Assembly (NCBI GenBank): GCA_031553805.1
Contig: JAVBLC010000005.1
Coordinates: 1-64,000, forward strand
Length of the DNA stretch: 64,000 bases
Reading direction: 5' to 3'
Origin: JAITVB01 sp031553805
GTDB lineage: Bacteria; Bacteroidota; Bacteroidia; Bacteroidales; Rikenellaceae
In this document: in pieces, positions 8,160-16,386 of the stretch
How positions within the stretch are numbered: the first letter of the stretch is position 1
Layout: every line of letters begins with the position of its first letter
Program-made: the position numbers and the translations under genes
The notes under the pieces: generated by a model
Told to the model about the DNA's origin: nothing
What the model saw: the letters and a program-made list of their open reading frames with translations, nothing else
The model's database searches: none

Positions 8160-8657
8160 ATGGCAAAAAAAACTATGGCAAAGTACCCCATCGACGCGAT
8201 TGACCAGAAAATCCTGTCGCACCTGATTAAAAACGCTCGAATGCCTTTTCTTGAAATTGCCCGCGAGTGCGGTATCTCGGGAGCAGCCATCCATCAGCGT
8301 GTCAAGAAGTTGGAAGAGTCTGGGATCATCTCGGGGTCGCGCCTTGAGGTCGAACCCGCTGCATTGGGCTATTCGATGTGTGCATATATCGGAATTCAGA
8401 TTTCCGATCCGAGCCTCCATTTCGTGGCGGTCGATTCGCTGAAACTGATCCCGGAAGTGGTTGAGTGTCATTTTATCACGGGGAAATATAACCTGCTGAT
8501 CAAGATGTATTGCTTCGACAACGACCACCTGATGCATACTATCTTTGATAATATTCTGAAAATCAAAGGGATTTCGCAGACAGAAACGTTTATGTCGCTC
8601 TGCAAAGCCTTTGAACGCGAGGTGAACATCGACAAGTGTTTGCCGCCCCAGGGATAA
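8160..8657 (+). CDS. Lrp/AsnC-family transcriptional regulator
   Basis: The 165-residue protein has an N-terminal winged helix-turn-helix (about residues 12-60; IDQKILSHLIKNARMPFLEIARECGIS is the opening stretch in two halves) and a C-terminal RAM/effector-binding domain (about 75-150, LIPEVVECHFITGKYNLLIKM region). Lrp/AsnC proteins bind DNA as multimers and respond to amino acids. The position next to kbl suggests a role in glycine or threonine metabolism, which is inference. The ATG at 8160 follows its own promoter; an alternative ATG lies at 8175. The 3' region continues into a structured RNA and a strong terminator. Confidence 0.92.
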   Translation: MAKKTMAKYPIDAIDQKILSHLIKNARMPFLEIARECGISGAAIHQRVKKLEESGIISGSRLEVEPAALGYSMCAYIGIQISDPSLHFVAVDSLKLIPEVVECHFITGKYNLLIKMYCFDNDHLMHTIFDNILKIKGISQTETFMSLCKAFEREVNIDKCLPPQG

Positions 8658-8663
8658 AGGGGA

Positions 8664-8766
8664 GAGTGAAAAAGAGGGGTGGGCGAGAGTCCACCTTTCT
8701 TTTATGGAAGGTGCTTAGGCAGTATTCCGGTGCGTTCTCACACCGGGAGGCTATGCAAAGTCACTC
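8664..8766 (+). ncRNA. Candidate structured RNA: three-way junction with complementary loops
   Basis: Three helices can be drawn by hand. P1 is GAGTGA (8664-8669) with TCACTC (8761-8766). P2 is 8671-8682 with 8691-8702, twelve pairs including two G-U, loop GCGAGAGT. P3 is CCGGTG (8727-8732) with CACCGG (8741-8746), extended by 8719-8724 with 8752-8756. The P2 loop GAGAG (8685-8689) is complementary to TTCTC (8735-8739) in the P3 loop, so a kissing interaction is possible. A weaker alternative hairpin, 8692-8699 with 8706-8713, competes with P2. It lies in the 3' region of the lrp-type mRNA. I do not recognise it as a known RNA class. Confidence 0.45.
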
Positions 8767-8819
8767 ATGAAAAGTTCTTGTATCCTTGCAAAAGTGAAGC
8801 GAAGAATTTTTCCGAACAA

Positions 8820-8849
8820 AAAGGGCGCATCGGTGAAGATGCGCCCTTT
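8820..8849. terminator. Strong bidirectional terminator
   Basis: AAAGGGCGCATC (8820-8831) pairs perfectly with GATGCGCCCTTT (8838-8849), a 12-bp stem with a 6-nt loop. It separates the plus-strand lrp/RNA unit from the convergent minus-strand DUF6807 gene. Confidence 0.9.
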
Positions 8850-8868
8850 ATTATAAAAGCGAATTCAA

Positions 8869-9879
8869 TTATTTGAACGAAGCGGCCTGCTTGTTCAATT
8901 CGTCATCCGAATAAGTCCCGATCACGATCCGGTATTTGAACGTTACGCTCTGGCCCGGTTTGAGCTCGAGTTTCACCGGTTCGGCTTCTTTGTCGAAAGC
9001 CTGCCCGCCCATGCTGTTGGTGGCAAAGAGGCCGTAACCGCGGGCGTGCGACCACGCCGGATAGTTCGGGTTGCTCTGGTTGTCGATGATCGCCACGGTA
9101 ATGTTTTCGCCGTCTTTGGTGGCGTTCAGGGCTACCCATTCGCTGCGTTTGGCCCATACGTCGCCACCACGGATGCCTTGTGCGTTGTGGTAAACGCCGT
9201 TCACACCGTCGCTGTTCATGATGGGCACGTCGGTTTCGATGCCGTTGGCGTCAAGGAACTTTTCGGGTTTGGTCGAGGGTTCTTCAAAGGCACGGTCCAT
9301 GCGGATCGCCACGATCCCCTCCTTGTTCTGGGTAAAGGTGACGTCGGTCTTGGCCGTCAATTTCGAAGTGCGGTCAAACCAGCGGTTCTTGGCGTCACCG
9401 CCGAAGATGAACGTGGTTTCTTCTTCCATCAGCACTTCGTCCTTGCTGTTGCACCAGTTCGACAGTACGACCAGTTCGCCTTTGGCGTTGTCCATCTTTT
9501 CGATCTTCACGAATTTGATCGTGCCGTAACGGTCCTTGCGCTCGGCCGGGATAGCAAACGAGTTGTTCCAGAAGTCGAGGCCGTTCACGTCCCCGAAGTT
9601 GAACCAGTGGCCCACGTGGTGGGGATGGTCAACGCGTTCGAATGCGCGCGGAGCAAGCGGATAACCGCGGGTGATCTCAATCCCCGAAGCGGTGTAGATC
9701 GGGTTCAATACCTGCTTTTCCATATTGTCGGGATAGATGTAGTTGGTGAACAGTTTGCCACCTACGTACACTTCCACTTTCTTTTCGGCCGGAACGCTTT
9801 TGAATTCCACGTTATTCGATTTTTGTGCGCAAGCCACGGAAACCGTGAGCATCATCGCAACGGCGAGTAATTTTTTCAT
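8869..9879 (-). CDS. Secreted DUF6807 (PmoA-like) family protein
   Basis: The 336-residue protein has a Sec signal peptide (MKKLLAVAMMLTVSVACAQ); the cysteine at residue 17 might be lipidated although the box is poor. The mature part is a beta-rich domain with the DHPHH-x-G-x-W motif (VDHPHHVGHWFNFGDVNG) that I associate with the DUF6807/PmoA family, common in Bacteroidetes and Planctomycetes next to Gfo/Idh/MocA oxidoreductases. That pairing is seen here: it lies 27 nt downstream of such a gene on the same strand. A role in processing oxidised sugars or sugar derivatives outside the cytoplasm is inferred from context only. The family label comes from memory of the motif. Confidence 0.75.
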   Translation of the reverse strand: MKKLLAVAMMLTVSVACAQKSNNVEFKSVPAEKKVEVYVGGKLFTNYIYPDNMEKQVLNPIYTASGIEITRGYPLAPRAFERVDHPHHVGHWFNFGDVNGLDFWNNSFAIPAERKDRYGTIKFVKIEKMDNAKGELVVLSNWCNSKDEVLMEEETTFIFGGDAKNRWFDRTSKLTAKTDVTFTQNKEGIVAIRMDRAFEEPSTKPEKFLDANGIETDVPIMNSDGVNGVYHNAQGIRGGDVWAKRSEWVALNATKDGENITVAIIDNQSNPNYPAWSHARGYGLFATNSMGGQAFDKEAEPVKLELKPGQSVTFKYRIVIGTYSDDELNKQAASFK

Positions 9880-9906
9880 CTCTGTCTTATCTCTGTTTTT
9901 TAAAAA

Positions 9907-11217
9907 TTATACTTGTGCGGGCATCACATACGGTGCGCGGTATTCGCGGGTGAGCATACGGTTGGCGTCTTCGTTGCCGATGAATTTTTCGGCCACCGGG
10001 TCGAAGTTCAGCACGGCGTCCACGCGGTAGGCAATGTTGCCCAGGTGGGCAAGGGCCGAGGCGAGGTGGGCGGTTTCGACCGGCCCGTGTTGCATACTCT
10101 TGTCATTGGCACGACATGAATCAATAAAATTCTGAAAATGGTCGCCGCCGGCTTTGCCCGACGGGCCTTTTTCTCGTTTTTCGCCCAGGTAGGTGTCGTA
10201 GGTGTCGTAACCCCTGATGACCATATAACCCTTGTCGCCGTAGAAAATGTTCCCTACGCCGGCGCCGTCTTCGAGGTTGGTGCACCAGTTGCGTACTTCG
10301 AACTGGATGATCTTCTTCTGCGACGGGTAGTGGTAGATCGAAGTCTGCACTTCAGGAACTTCCTTGGCGTCGTCCCACAGGAATTTGCCGCCCATCGAGG
10401 TGATCTTTTCCGGAAGGGTATCTACGCCGAGGCCCCACAGGCAGAGGTCGGTTTCGTGAATCCCCTGGTTGCCGACGTCGCCGTTGCCGTAATCCCAATG
10501 CCAGTGCCAGTTGTAGGGTACCAGGTCTTTCGAGAAGGGACGCATCGGTGCCGGGCCGCTCCACATATCGTAGTCGAGCCCTGCCGGAACGGCCGAAATG
10601 CCCTGATAGCCTACGCTCGGACGCCAGCGGTACACCAGTCCGCGGGCCATATATACGTTACCGATCACCCCGTCGCGGAGCAGTTGCACGGCTTCGCGGA
10701 TGGCGGTCGAGCTGCGGAGCTGCACCCCGTGCTGCACGATGCGGTTGTATTTGTAGGCGGCTTCGATGATCTTGCGGCCTTCGGCCACGTTGTGGGTCGC
10801 CGGTTTTTCGACGTACACGTGTTTGCCGGCCTGGCAAGCCCATACGGTCTGCAGCGCGTGCCAATGGTTGGGGGTGGCCAGCGAAACGCAGTCGATGTCT
10901 TTGTTCTCGAGTGCTTTGCGAAAATCCTGGTACACCTGTACGTCTTTTTTGTAGGTGTCTTTGATTCGCTTTTGCTGTTCGTTGGCGACGTTCAGGTCGA
11001 CGTCGACCAGCGCTACGACTTGGCAATTCGGTACTTTCGAATAGCCGTCGATATGGTTTTTACCGCGGCCGTTGACACCGGCTACCGCCACGCGCATCTG
11101 GTCGTTGGCCCCCATGATGTTACCATAGCTTTTGTTGCTGATCCCTACGCCGACCATCAATCCGGCGGAAGCAAGGCTGGCCTGCTTCAAGAAGTCTCTT
11201 CGTGAAATTTTTTCCAT
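9907..11217 (-). CDS. Exported Gfo/Idh/MocA-family oxidoreductase (Tat signal)
   Basis: This 436-residue NAD(P)-dependent sugar dehydrogenase-like protein starts with a twin-arginine signal (SRRDFLKQASLASAGLMVG), so it is folded with its cofactor before export. The Rossmann segment VAVAGVNGRGKNHI follows the signal, and the EKPATHN motif contains the family's catalytic lysine. The long C-terminal domain is typical of the Bacteroidetes secreted group. The ATG at 11217 was chosen because the Tat signal begins there; a 33-nt upstream extension would spoil it. It is the first gene of a two-gene unit with the DUF6807 protein. A 284-nt upstream region holds a degenerate minus-strand -7 sequence (TATCTTTA) near 11260 and little else. 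The substrate is unknown. Confidence 0.9.
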   Translation of the reverse strand: MEKISRRDFLKQASLASAGLMVGVGISNKSYGNIMGANDQMRVAVAGVNGRGKNHIDGYSKVPNCQVVALVDVDLNVANEQQKRIKDTYKKDVQVYQDFRKALENKDIDCVSLATPNHWHALQTVWACQAGKHVYVEKPATHNVAEGRKIIEAAYKYNRIVQHGVQLRSSTAIREAVQLLRDGVIGNVYMARGLVYRWRPSVGYQGISAVPAGLDYDMWSGPAPMRPFSKDLVPYNWHWHWDYGNGDVGNQGIHETDLCLWGLGVDTLPEKITSMGGKFLWDDAKEVPEVQTSIYHYPSQKKIIQFEVRNWCTNLEDGAGVGNIFYGDKGYMVIRGYDTYDTYLGEKREKGPSGKAGGDHFQNFIDSCRANDKSMQHGPVETAHLASALAHLGNIAYRVDAVLNFDPVAEKFIGNEDANRMLTREYRAPYVMPAQV

Positions 11218-11501
11218 AGTTATTAGGTTTGGGTTAGTCGTTTGAAACAAATTGTCCTAAAGATAGGGTTTTTTTGCCGGAATGCAATGCTTATACGTGC
11301 TTTCCCAGGCACATACTGAAAATTTTAATTTCAATTTAATTTTGGAGGGGATTTTATTCCGAAAAGTGTTTGTTTCCGAAAATTTTGCTTCCGCTTTGTG
11401 GAAATTTTCTCTCTGATTTTAGAGTCGCGTGGGGTGCACTAAAAAGTGTGGCTGGCATTTGCCCGCCGCACTGTGCTTACTGGCCTCGGTGCGTGCCGGA
11501 T

Positions 11502-12137
11502 TTAGAGTTGCCCGGCTTCATAAAGCTTGATCAGCTTTTCGAGCACCTGGTCCTCGCCGTCCTTGTCATAGGTGTCCTTGAGGTTGGCGCCGAAAATCCG
11601 CGCCACGCCCTGCCACAGGAATGCGCTCATCTTGCCGCGCAAATCGCGCACCAGGTCGTAAGAGGTGTTTCCCGTTTCGCGATCGATCAGCTTGATCAGC
11701 ATTTTCCCCTGCGAAAAACTCATCCGCTTGAGAATCGGGGTGTATTGTTCTTTGAGCTCTTTTTCGACCGACTTGACAAATTTGTCCTGTTCTTTCTTCG
11801 ACATGGTAGCCATCCGGCGCTCCATGTCCTGAAGTTTCCAGTTGGCATATTGGGCAATCGGGTAGACGATCTTCAGGTTGCGGATCATCCGCTCGTAGCG
11901 GCGCATATCGACTTTCCGCTCGAATACGTAGAGCGGTCTGAGGTGGATGACCGGCACGGTGTCGCCGTTCTCGATATTGAAATCGACCAGGTTCCACGGC
12001 CGGATCCGGTAGACCGGATTATTGGGGTCGAACGGCGGCGGGCCGGTCTGCGCGGCCGATTTACCGGGCATGGCCAGCAACAGGAACAGGCAGGCGATCG
12101 CTCCCCACACCACGGTATTTATCGAAAAACTTCGCAT
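11502..12137 (-). CDS. DUF4294 family exported protein
   Basis: From the ATG at 12137 the protein has 211 residues. It has a signal peptide (hydrophobic MRSFSINTVVWGAIACLFLLL, cleavage after AAQ) and a mature domain with the VIHLRPLYVFERKVD and YPIAQYANWKLQDMERRMA segments that mark DUF4294, a Bacteroidetes-restricted family of unknown function. The charged helical stretch at about 110-150 (SKKEQDKFVKSVEKELKEQY) is typical. The frame is open 60 nt further upstream, but a minus-strand -7 box (TATCTTTG, 12182-12175) falls inside that extension, so the shorter start is supported. It is divergent from the flavodiiron gene, with touching promoters. Confidence 0.82.
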   Translation of the reverse strand: MRSFSINTVVWGAIACLFLLLAMPGKSAAQTGPPPFDPNNPVYRIRPWNLVDFNIENGDTVPVIHLRPLYVFERKVDMRRYERMIRNLKIVYPIAQYANWKLQDMERRMATMSKKEQDKFVKSVEKELKEQYTPILKRMSFSQGKMLIKLIDRETGNTSYDLVRDLRGKMSAFLWQGVARIFGANLKDTYDKDGEDQVLEKLIKLYEAGQL

Positions 12138-12166
12138 CGCTTTCTTTCGGGTTCGGCAAAATAACT

Positions 12167-12182
12167 TACCTTTGCAAAGATA
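12167..12182. promoter_or_regulatory. Back-to-back divergent -7 boxes
   Basis: TACCTTTG (12167-12174, plus strand) directly abuts CAAAGATA (12175-12182), which is TATCTTTG on the minus strand. Together they form a near-palindrome. The plus box serves the flavodiiron gene (about 98-nt leader) and the minus box serves the DUF4294 gene (about 37-nt leader). -33 elements are not convincing for either side. Confidence 0.7.
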
Positions 12183-12272
12183 AATATTCTTTGCCAATCA
12201 AAACGCACAAGTGCGCTAAATATTGAGCCTTTACGCGGCAAAATATCCACCAAAAGCTATAAAAATTCTACC

Positions 12273-13463
12273 ATGAACCCGACGATCCGCCTGACAGACC
12301 GTATCCATTACATCGGCGCACACGACCGCCGCAAACACCTGTTCGAGAATATGTGGCCCCTGCCCGAGGGGGTTTCCTATAATTGCTACTTGATCCTGGA
12401 CGAGAAGACCGTGCTGGTCGACACCGTCGAAATGGGATCTGACGGCGATTTCGTCGGGCAGGTCAAGGCGCTGCTCGCCGGCCGCACGCTCGACTATCTG
12501 GTCATCAACCATATGGAGCCCGACCACACGGGCGAGATCGGCAACATCGTCCGCACGTTTCCGAGCGTGAAGATTGTCGGCAATAAAAAGACATTTAATG
12601 TCCTGCAGGCCTATTTCGGTATTACGGAAAATCTGGTCGAGGTGGCTGATGGCGAAACGATTGATGTGGGACACCATAAGTTGCAGTTCATCTATACCCC
12701 ATGGGTGCACTGGCCCGAAACGATGATGACCTATGACCTGACCGAAAAGGTACTTTTTTCGGGTGATGCGTTCGGCAGTTTCGGGGCGCTCGGTGGAGGA
12801 GTGTTCGACGACGAGGTCGAATTTTCGTATTACGAAGGCGAGATGCGTCGCTATTACTCGAACATCGTCGGCAAGTATAGCAACATGGTGCAAAAAGCCT
12901 TTGCGAAATTGAGCTGCATCGAGATCAAGACGATTTGTCCGGTCCACGGCCCGGTTTGGCGGAAAGACGTGTTGCGCGTACTCGGCCTTTACGACCGCTG
13001 GAGCAAGCAGGAGGGCGAACATGGGGTGGTGGTCGCCTACGCCTCTATGTACGGCAACACGGCCCGGATGGCCGACTACATTGCCCGCAAGGTGAGCGAA
13101 GGCGGCGTGCGCCACATCCGTGTGCACGACGTGTCAAAAACCCACGCCTCGTTCCTGATCAGCGAAATCTGGAAATACAACGGCCTGATCCTGGGCAGTT
13201 GCGCCTACAACACGCAGATGCACCCGATGATGGACGCGCTGACCCGCGAACTGGAACTGCTCGGGGTGAAAAACAAGCACGTCGGCCTTTTCGGCACCTA
13301 CAGCTGGAACGGCGGCGGGGTGCGTAGCCTGAACGACTTTGCCGGCCGTATCGGTTGGGAGCAGGCGGCTCCGGCGGCCGAGATCCACGGGGCGCCTACG
13401 GCTGAAAAGACAGCCGCTTGTGATGTGCTGGCCGCTGAAATTGCTAAACGGGTAATCGAGTAA
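12273..13463 (+). CDS. FprA-family A-type flavodiiron protein
   Basis: Flavodiiron proteins reduce O2 to water or NO to N2O with electrons from a reduced flavin or rubredoxin and protect anaerobes. The 396-residue protein has an N-terminal metallo-beta-lactamase fold with all expected iron ligands visible: HMEPDH (H-x-E-x-D-H), VHWPE, SGDAFG and CPVHGP. The C-terminal flavodoxin domain starts about residue 255 with the FMN phosphate loop ASMYGNTARM, followed by SCAYNTQMHP and GTYSWNGGG. No rubredoxin domain is fused. The thioesterase gene follows after 7 nt, so they probably share an mRNA. Cytoplasmic. Confidence 0.95.
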   Translation: MNPTIRLTDRIHYIGAHDRRKHLFENMWPLPEGVSYNCYLILDEKTVLVDTVEMGSDGDFVGQVKALLAGRTLDYLVINHMEPDHTGEIGNIVRTFPSVKIVGNKKTFNVLQAYFGITENLVEVADGETIDVGHHKLQFIYTPWVHWPETMMTYDLTEKVLFSGDAFGSFGALGGGVFDDEVEFSYYEGEMRRYYSNIVGKYSNMVQKAFAKLSCIEIKTICPVHGPVWRKDVLRVLGLYDRWSKQEGEHGVVVAYASMYGNTARMADYIARKVSEGGVRHIRVHDVSKTHASFLISEIWKYNGLILGSCAYNTQMHPMMDALTRELELLGVKNKHVGLFGTYSWNGGGVRSLNDFAGRIGWEQAAPAAEIHGAPTAEKTAACDVLAAEIAKRVIE

Positions 13464-13470
13464 AGTAATT

Positions 13471-13851
13471 ATGGAATTACGAGAAGGTATTTCGCATACG
13501 GTCAGTGTATTGGCATCCGATAAAAATTCGGCACGTGCCGTCGGTTCGGGCGGTTTGGACGTCTTCGCCACCCCGTCGATGGTGGCGTTGATGGAGCTGG
13601 CGGCGATGACCGCCGTAGCTCCCTGTTTGCCCGAAGGAAGCGATACGGTAGGCGTCGAGGTCAACATTGCCCACACCCGCGCCACCCCCTTGGGCGATAC
13701 GGTGACGGCGACCGCCACGCTGACCAACGTTGACGGGCGAAAACTCGGATTCGACGTCGTAGCCAGCGATTCGCAGGGCGAAATCGGTCGAGGAACGCAC
13801 GCCCGTTTCATTGTCGACCGTGAGAAATTTATGGGTAAATTACGAAAATGA
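13471..13851 (+). CDS. Hotdog-fold thioesterase (FlK-like)
   Basis: This 126-residue single hotdog domain has the features of the fluoroacetyl-CoA thioesterase-like group: DVFATPSMVALMELAA, with the threonine and glutamate of the active-site helix, and VNIAHTRATPLGDTV, with the conserved histidine. Members hydrolyse acyl-CoA esters; substrate specificity varies and fluoroacetyl-CoA is unlikely to be the natural one here. It lies 7 nt after the flavodiiron gene. A GGGG/CCCC hairpin at about 13866-13880 may end the transcript. Confidence 0.85.
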   Translation: MELREGISHTVSVLASDKNSARAVGSGGLDVFATPSMVALMELAAMTAVAPCLPEGSDTVGVEVNIAHTRATPLGDTVTATATLTNVDGRKLGFDVVASDSQGEIGRGTHARFIVDREKFMGKLRK

Positions 13852-13941
13852 TAAATTTTTAAACTGGGGCAAAAATCCCCGGGAAAAATACGTACATTTA
13901 CTGCTTCACAGGACAGTAACCAACTAAAAAAAGAATAGATT

Positions 13942-15012
13942 ATGAGCAATCAAAAATTCCCCGCAGGAGTGATCTCAGGACAGCCGATGCAGGAACTCCT
14001 CGCGTATGCCAAATCGAAAGGATTTGCCATTCCGGCCGTGAACGTGACCGGTACCGATACGATCAACGCCGTGCTCGAAACCGCCAAACAGGCCAACGCG
14101 CCGGTGATCGTGCAGTTTTCGAACGGAGGCGCCGCTTTCTATGCCGGTAAGGGCATCGGCCTCGAAGGCCAGGCCGGGGCGATCCTTGGGGCCATCTCGG
14201 GGGCTAAACATATCCACACCGTAGCCGAATCCTATGGTATTCCGGTAATCCTTCACACCGACCACGCCGCCAAGAAACTTCTTCCGTGGATCGACGGTCT
14301 GCTCGACGCCGGTGAAAAATTCTTCAAAGAAACCGGCAAGCCGCTCTTCAGCTCGCATATGCTCGATCTCTCGGAAGAGCCGCTGAAAGAAAACATCGAA
14401 ATCTGCAAAACCTACCTCGCCCGGATGGCCAAGATGGGGATGACCCTCGAACTCGAACTCGGTATCACCGGCGGCGATGAAGACGGCGTCGACAACTCGC
14501 ACCGCTCGCACGACGAACTCTACACCCGTCCGGAAGACGTGGCCTACGCCTACGAAGAGTTGATCAAGATCAGCCCCAACTTCACGATCGCCGCTTCATT
14601 CGGTAACGTGCACGGCGTATACAAACCCGGCAACGTGGTGCTCAGCCCGATCATCCTCAAGAACTCGCAGGAATTTATCCAGAAAAAATACGGTACGGCT
14701 GCCAAACCGGTGAACTTCGTCTTCCACGGCGGTTCGGGCTCGGAGCCTGAAAAGATCCAGGAAGCGGTAACTTACGGGGTGATCAAGATGAACCTCGACA
14801 CCGACATCCAATGGGCGTTCTGGGAAGGCATCCACAAGTATTACAACGACAAGAAGGATTACCTCCAGGGCCAGCTCGGCAACCCCGAAGGGGCGGACAA
14901 ACCCAACAAAAAATATTACGACCCGCGCTCGTGGCTGCGCAAGGGCGAAGAGTCGATCATCGCCCGCCTGAAAATTTCGTTCCAGGAGTTGAACGCGATC
15001 GACGTACTGTAA
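13942..15012 (+). CDS. fba: Class II fructose-1,6-bisphosphate aldolase
   Basis: The zinc aldolase splits fructose-1,6-bisphosphate to DHAP and glyceraldehyde-3-phosphate. The 356 residues match the length of E. coli FbaA (class IIA). Metal ligands and active-site segments are visible: HTDHAAKK, ELELGITGGDEDG, HGVYKPGNV and HGGSGSEPEKI. A strong terminator 15 nt after the stop separates it from the phosphofructokinase gene, which works at the neighbouring step of the same pathway. A weak -7-like TACATTTA lies near 13893. Confidence 0.97.
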   Translation: MSNQKFPAGVISGQPMQELLAYAKSKGFAIPAVNVTGTDTINAVLETAKQANAPVIVQFSNGGAAFYAGKGIGLEGQAGAILGAISGAKHIHTVAESYGIPVILHTDHAAKKLLPWIDGLLDAGEKFFKETGKPLFSSHMLDLSEEPLKENIEICKTYLARMAKMGMTLELELGITGGDEDGVDNSHRSHDELYTRPEDVAYAYEELIKISPNFTIAASFGNVHGVYKPGNVVLSPIILKNSQEFIQKKYGTAAKPVNFVFHGGSGSEPEKIQEAVTYGVIKMNLDTDIQWAFWEGIHKYYNDKKDYLQGQLGNPEGADKPNKKYYDPRSWLRKGEESIIARLKISFQELNAIDVL

Positions 15013-15026
15013 GCAATCAAACGAGT

Positions 15027-15055
15027 AAAGGGCCTCGCACAAGTGCAGGCCCTTT
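15027..15055 (+). terminator. Terminator of fba
   Basis: AAAGGGCCT (15027-15035) pairs with AGGCCCTTT (15047-15055), with an inner GCAC/GTGC stem. A T-rich tail follows. Confidence 0.85.
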
Positions 15056-15099
15056 GCTTTGTCAAATAAAAAGGAAAAACGAAAAACCTGAACAACAAC

Positions 15100-16332
15100 A
15101 TGAAAGAAGCCATTGCTATCCTGACCGGCGGCGGCCCTGCCCCCGGTATGAACTCGGTCGTAGGCAGCGTTGCCAAAACTTTTCTGAAGAGCGGTTATCG
15201 CGTGATCGGCCTCCACGAAGGCTACACCGGCCTGTTCTCGAAAACGCCGCGTTGCGAGGACCTCGATTTTTCGCTGTCGGACGATATGTTCAACAGGGGC
15301 GGATCCTACCTGAAAATGAGCCGCTTCAAGCCGACTGATAAAAACTTCGCGGAAGATTTTAATTACGATTTTTTCGTAAACAACAACATAAAACTGCTGA
15401 TCACGGTCGGTGGTGACGACACCGCTTCGACGGCTAACCGCGTGGCCAAATTCTTGGCTGACAAGGGGTATTCTATTTCGAACATCCACGTGCCGAAGAC
15501 GATCGACAACGACTTGCCGCTGCCTCCGGGCTCGCCCACGTTTGGGTTCGAGTCGGCGCAGAATCAGGGGGCGATGATCGCCCGCACGCTCTACGTCGAC
15601 GCGCGCACGAGCGAAAACTGGTTTATCGTCGCTGCGATGGGCCGCTCGGCCGGCCACCTGGCTTTCGGGATCGGCACGGCGTGCCACTATCCGATGGTCG
15701 TCATTCCCGAAATGTTTAATAAGACCGAAATTACGGTCGATAAGATCGTCAAGCTGGTTGTTTCGTCGATCGTCAAGCGCAAGCTGATGGGGATGAACTA
15801 CGGCGCGGCGATCATTTCCGAGGGCGTGTTCCACGACCTGAGCACCGCAGAGGTCGAAAAGGCCGGGGTGCATTTCACCTACGACTCGCACGGCCACCCC
15901 GAACTCGGCAAAATTTCGAAGGCCCACGTCTTCAGCGGCCTGATCGAAAACCGCCTCGACGAGCTGAAACTCAAGACCAAATGCCGTCCGGTGGAAATCG
16001 GATACGAGGTGCGTTGCCACACGCCGGTAGCGTTCGACCTGGTCTACTGTTCGTTGCTCGGCATGGGCGTTTACACGCTCTTCAAGGAAGGGAAGACCGG
16101 CTGTATGGTTTACGTCAATCCGCAGGGCGAAGTATCTCCGCTCTACCTCAAGGATCTGCAAGATCCGATCTCTGGAAAAATTCCGCCGCGCCTGGTCGAC
16201 ATCGAGTCGAACCGTGTGCAGTCGGTCGTCAATCACATTCTGAACTTCATCACTCCGACCGATTACGAAGGGGCCAAGGCTTACCTCGCTAATCCGGAAG
16301 CGTATGATTTTTATAAGATTTTGAACTGGTAG
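15100..16332 (+). CDS. Phosphofructokinase, predicted pyrophosphate-dependent
   Basis: The 410-residue protein is a PFKA-family enzyme that interconverts fructose-6-phosphate and fructose-1,6-bisphosphate in the cytoplasm. The phosphoryl-donor loop is GGGPAPGMN (residues 10-18) and GGDDT (104-108), where ATP enzymes usually have GGDGS. The catalytic loop is PKTIDND (132-138), where ATP enzymes have PGTIDND. In characterised enzymes the second aspartate and the lysine go with pyrophosphate use, so a reversible PPi-dependent enzyme is expected. The length is nearer to the PPi and group III forms than to the 320-residue E. coli PfkA. The gene follows fba. The donor specificity is inference from motifs. 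Confidence 0.9.
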   Translation: MKEAIAILTGGGPAPGMNSVVGSVAKTFLKSGYRVIGLHEGYTGLFSKTPRCEDLDFSLSDDMFNRGGSYLKMSRFKPTDKNFAEDFNYDFFVNNNIKLLITVGGDDTASTANRVAKFLADKGYSISNIHVPKTIDNDLPLPPGSPTFGFESAQNQGAMIARTLYVDARTSENWFIVAAMGRSAGHLAFGIGTACHYPMVVIPEMFNKTEITVDKIVKLVVSSIVKRKLMGMNYGAAIISEGVFHDLSTAEVEKAGVHFTYDSHGHPELGKISKAHVFSGLIENRLDELKLKTKCRPVEIGYEVRCHTPVAFDLVYCSLLGMGVYTLFKEGKTGCMVYVNPQGEVSPLYLKDLQDPISGKIPPRLVDIESNRVQSVVNHILNFITPTDYEGAKAYLANPEAYDFYKILNW

Positions 16333-16386
16333 GGAGCGGTACAAAACTTGCCGGTAAATATGGATAAGCGTTAAAATGAGTGTGAG

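Noticed and set aside
8664..8766. Purine, TPP, cobalamin, FMN, SAM or SRP RNA as identity of the lrp-downstream RNA
   Set aside because: None of the invariant bases of these classes is present, although the junction with paired loops resembles the purine architecture.
8679..8876. Open frame of 65 codons downstream of the lrp-type gene
   Set aside because: It runs through the hairpins and the terminator, has no -7 box and no protein-like pattern; the region looks like structured RNA.
15981..16292. Long open frames in other phases inside pfk, pgk, lepA, glmS and the beta-helix genes
   Set aside because: They are shadows caused by high GC and biased codon third positions; translations are rich in R/P/H/Q and show no motifs.
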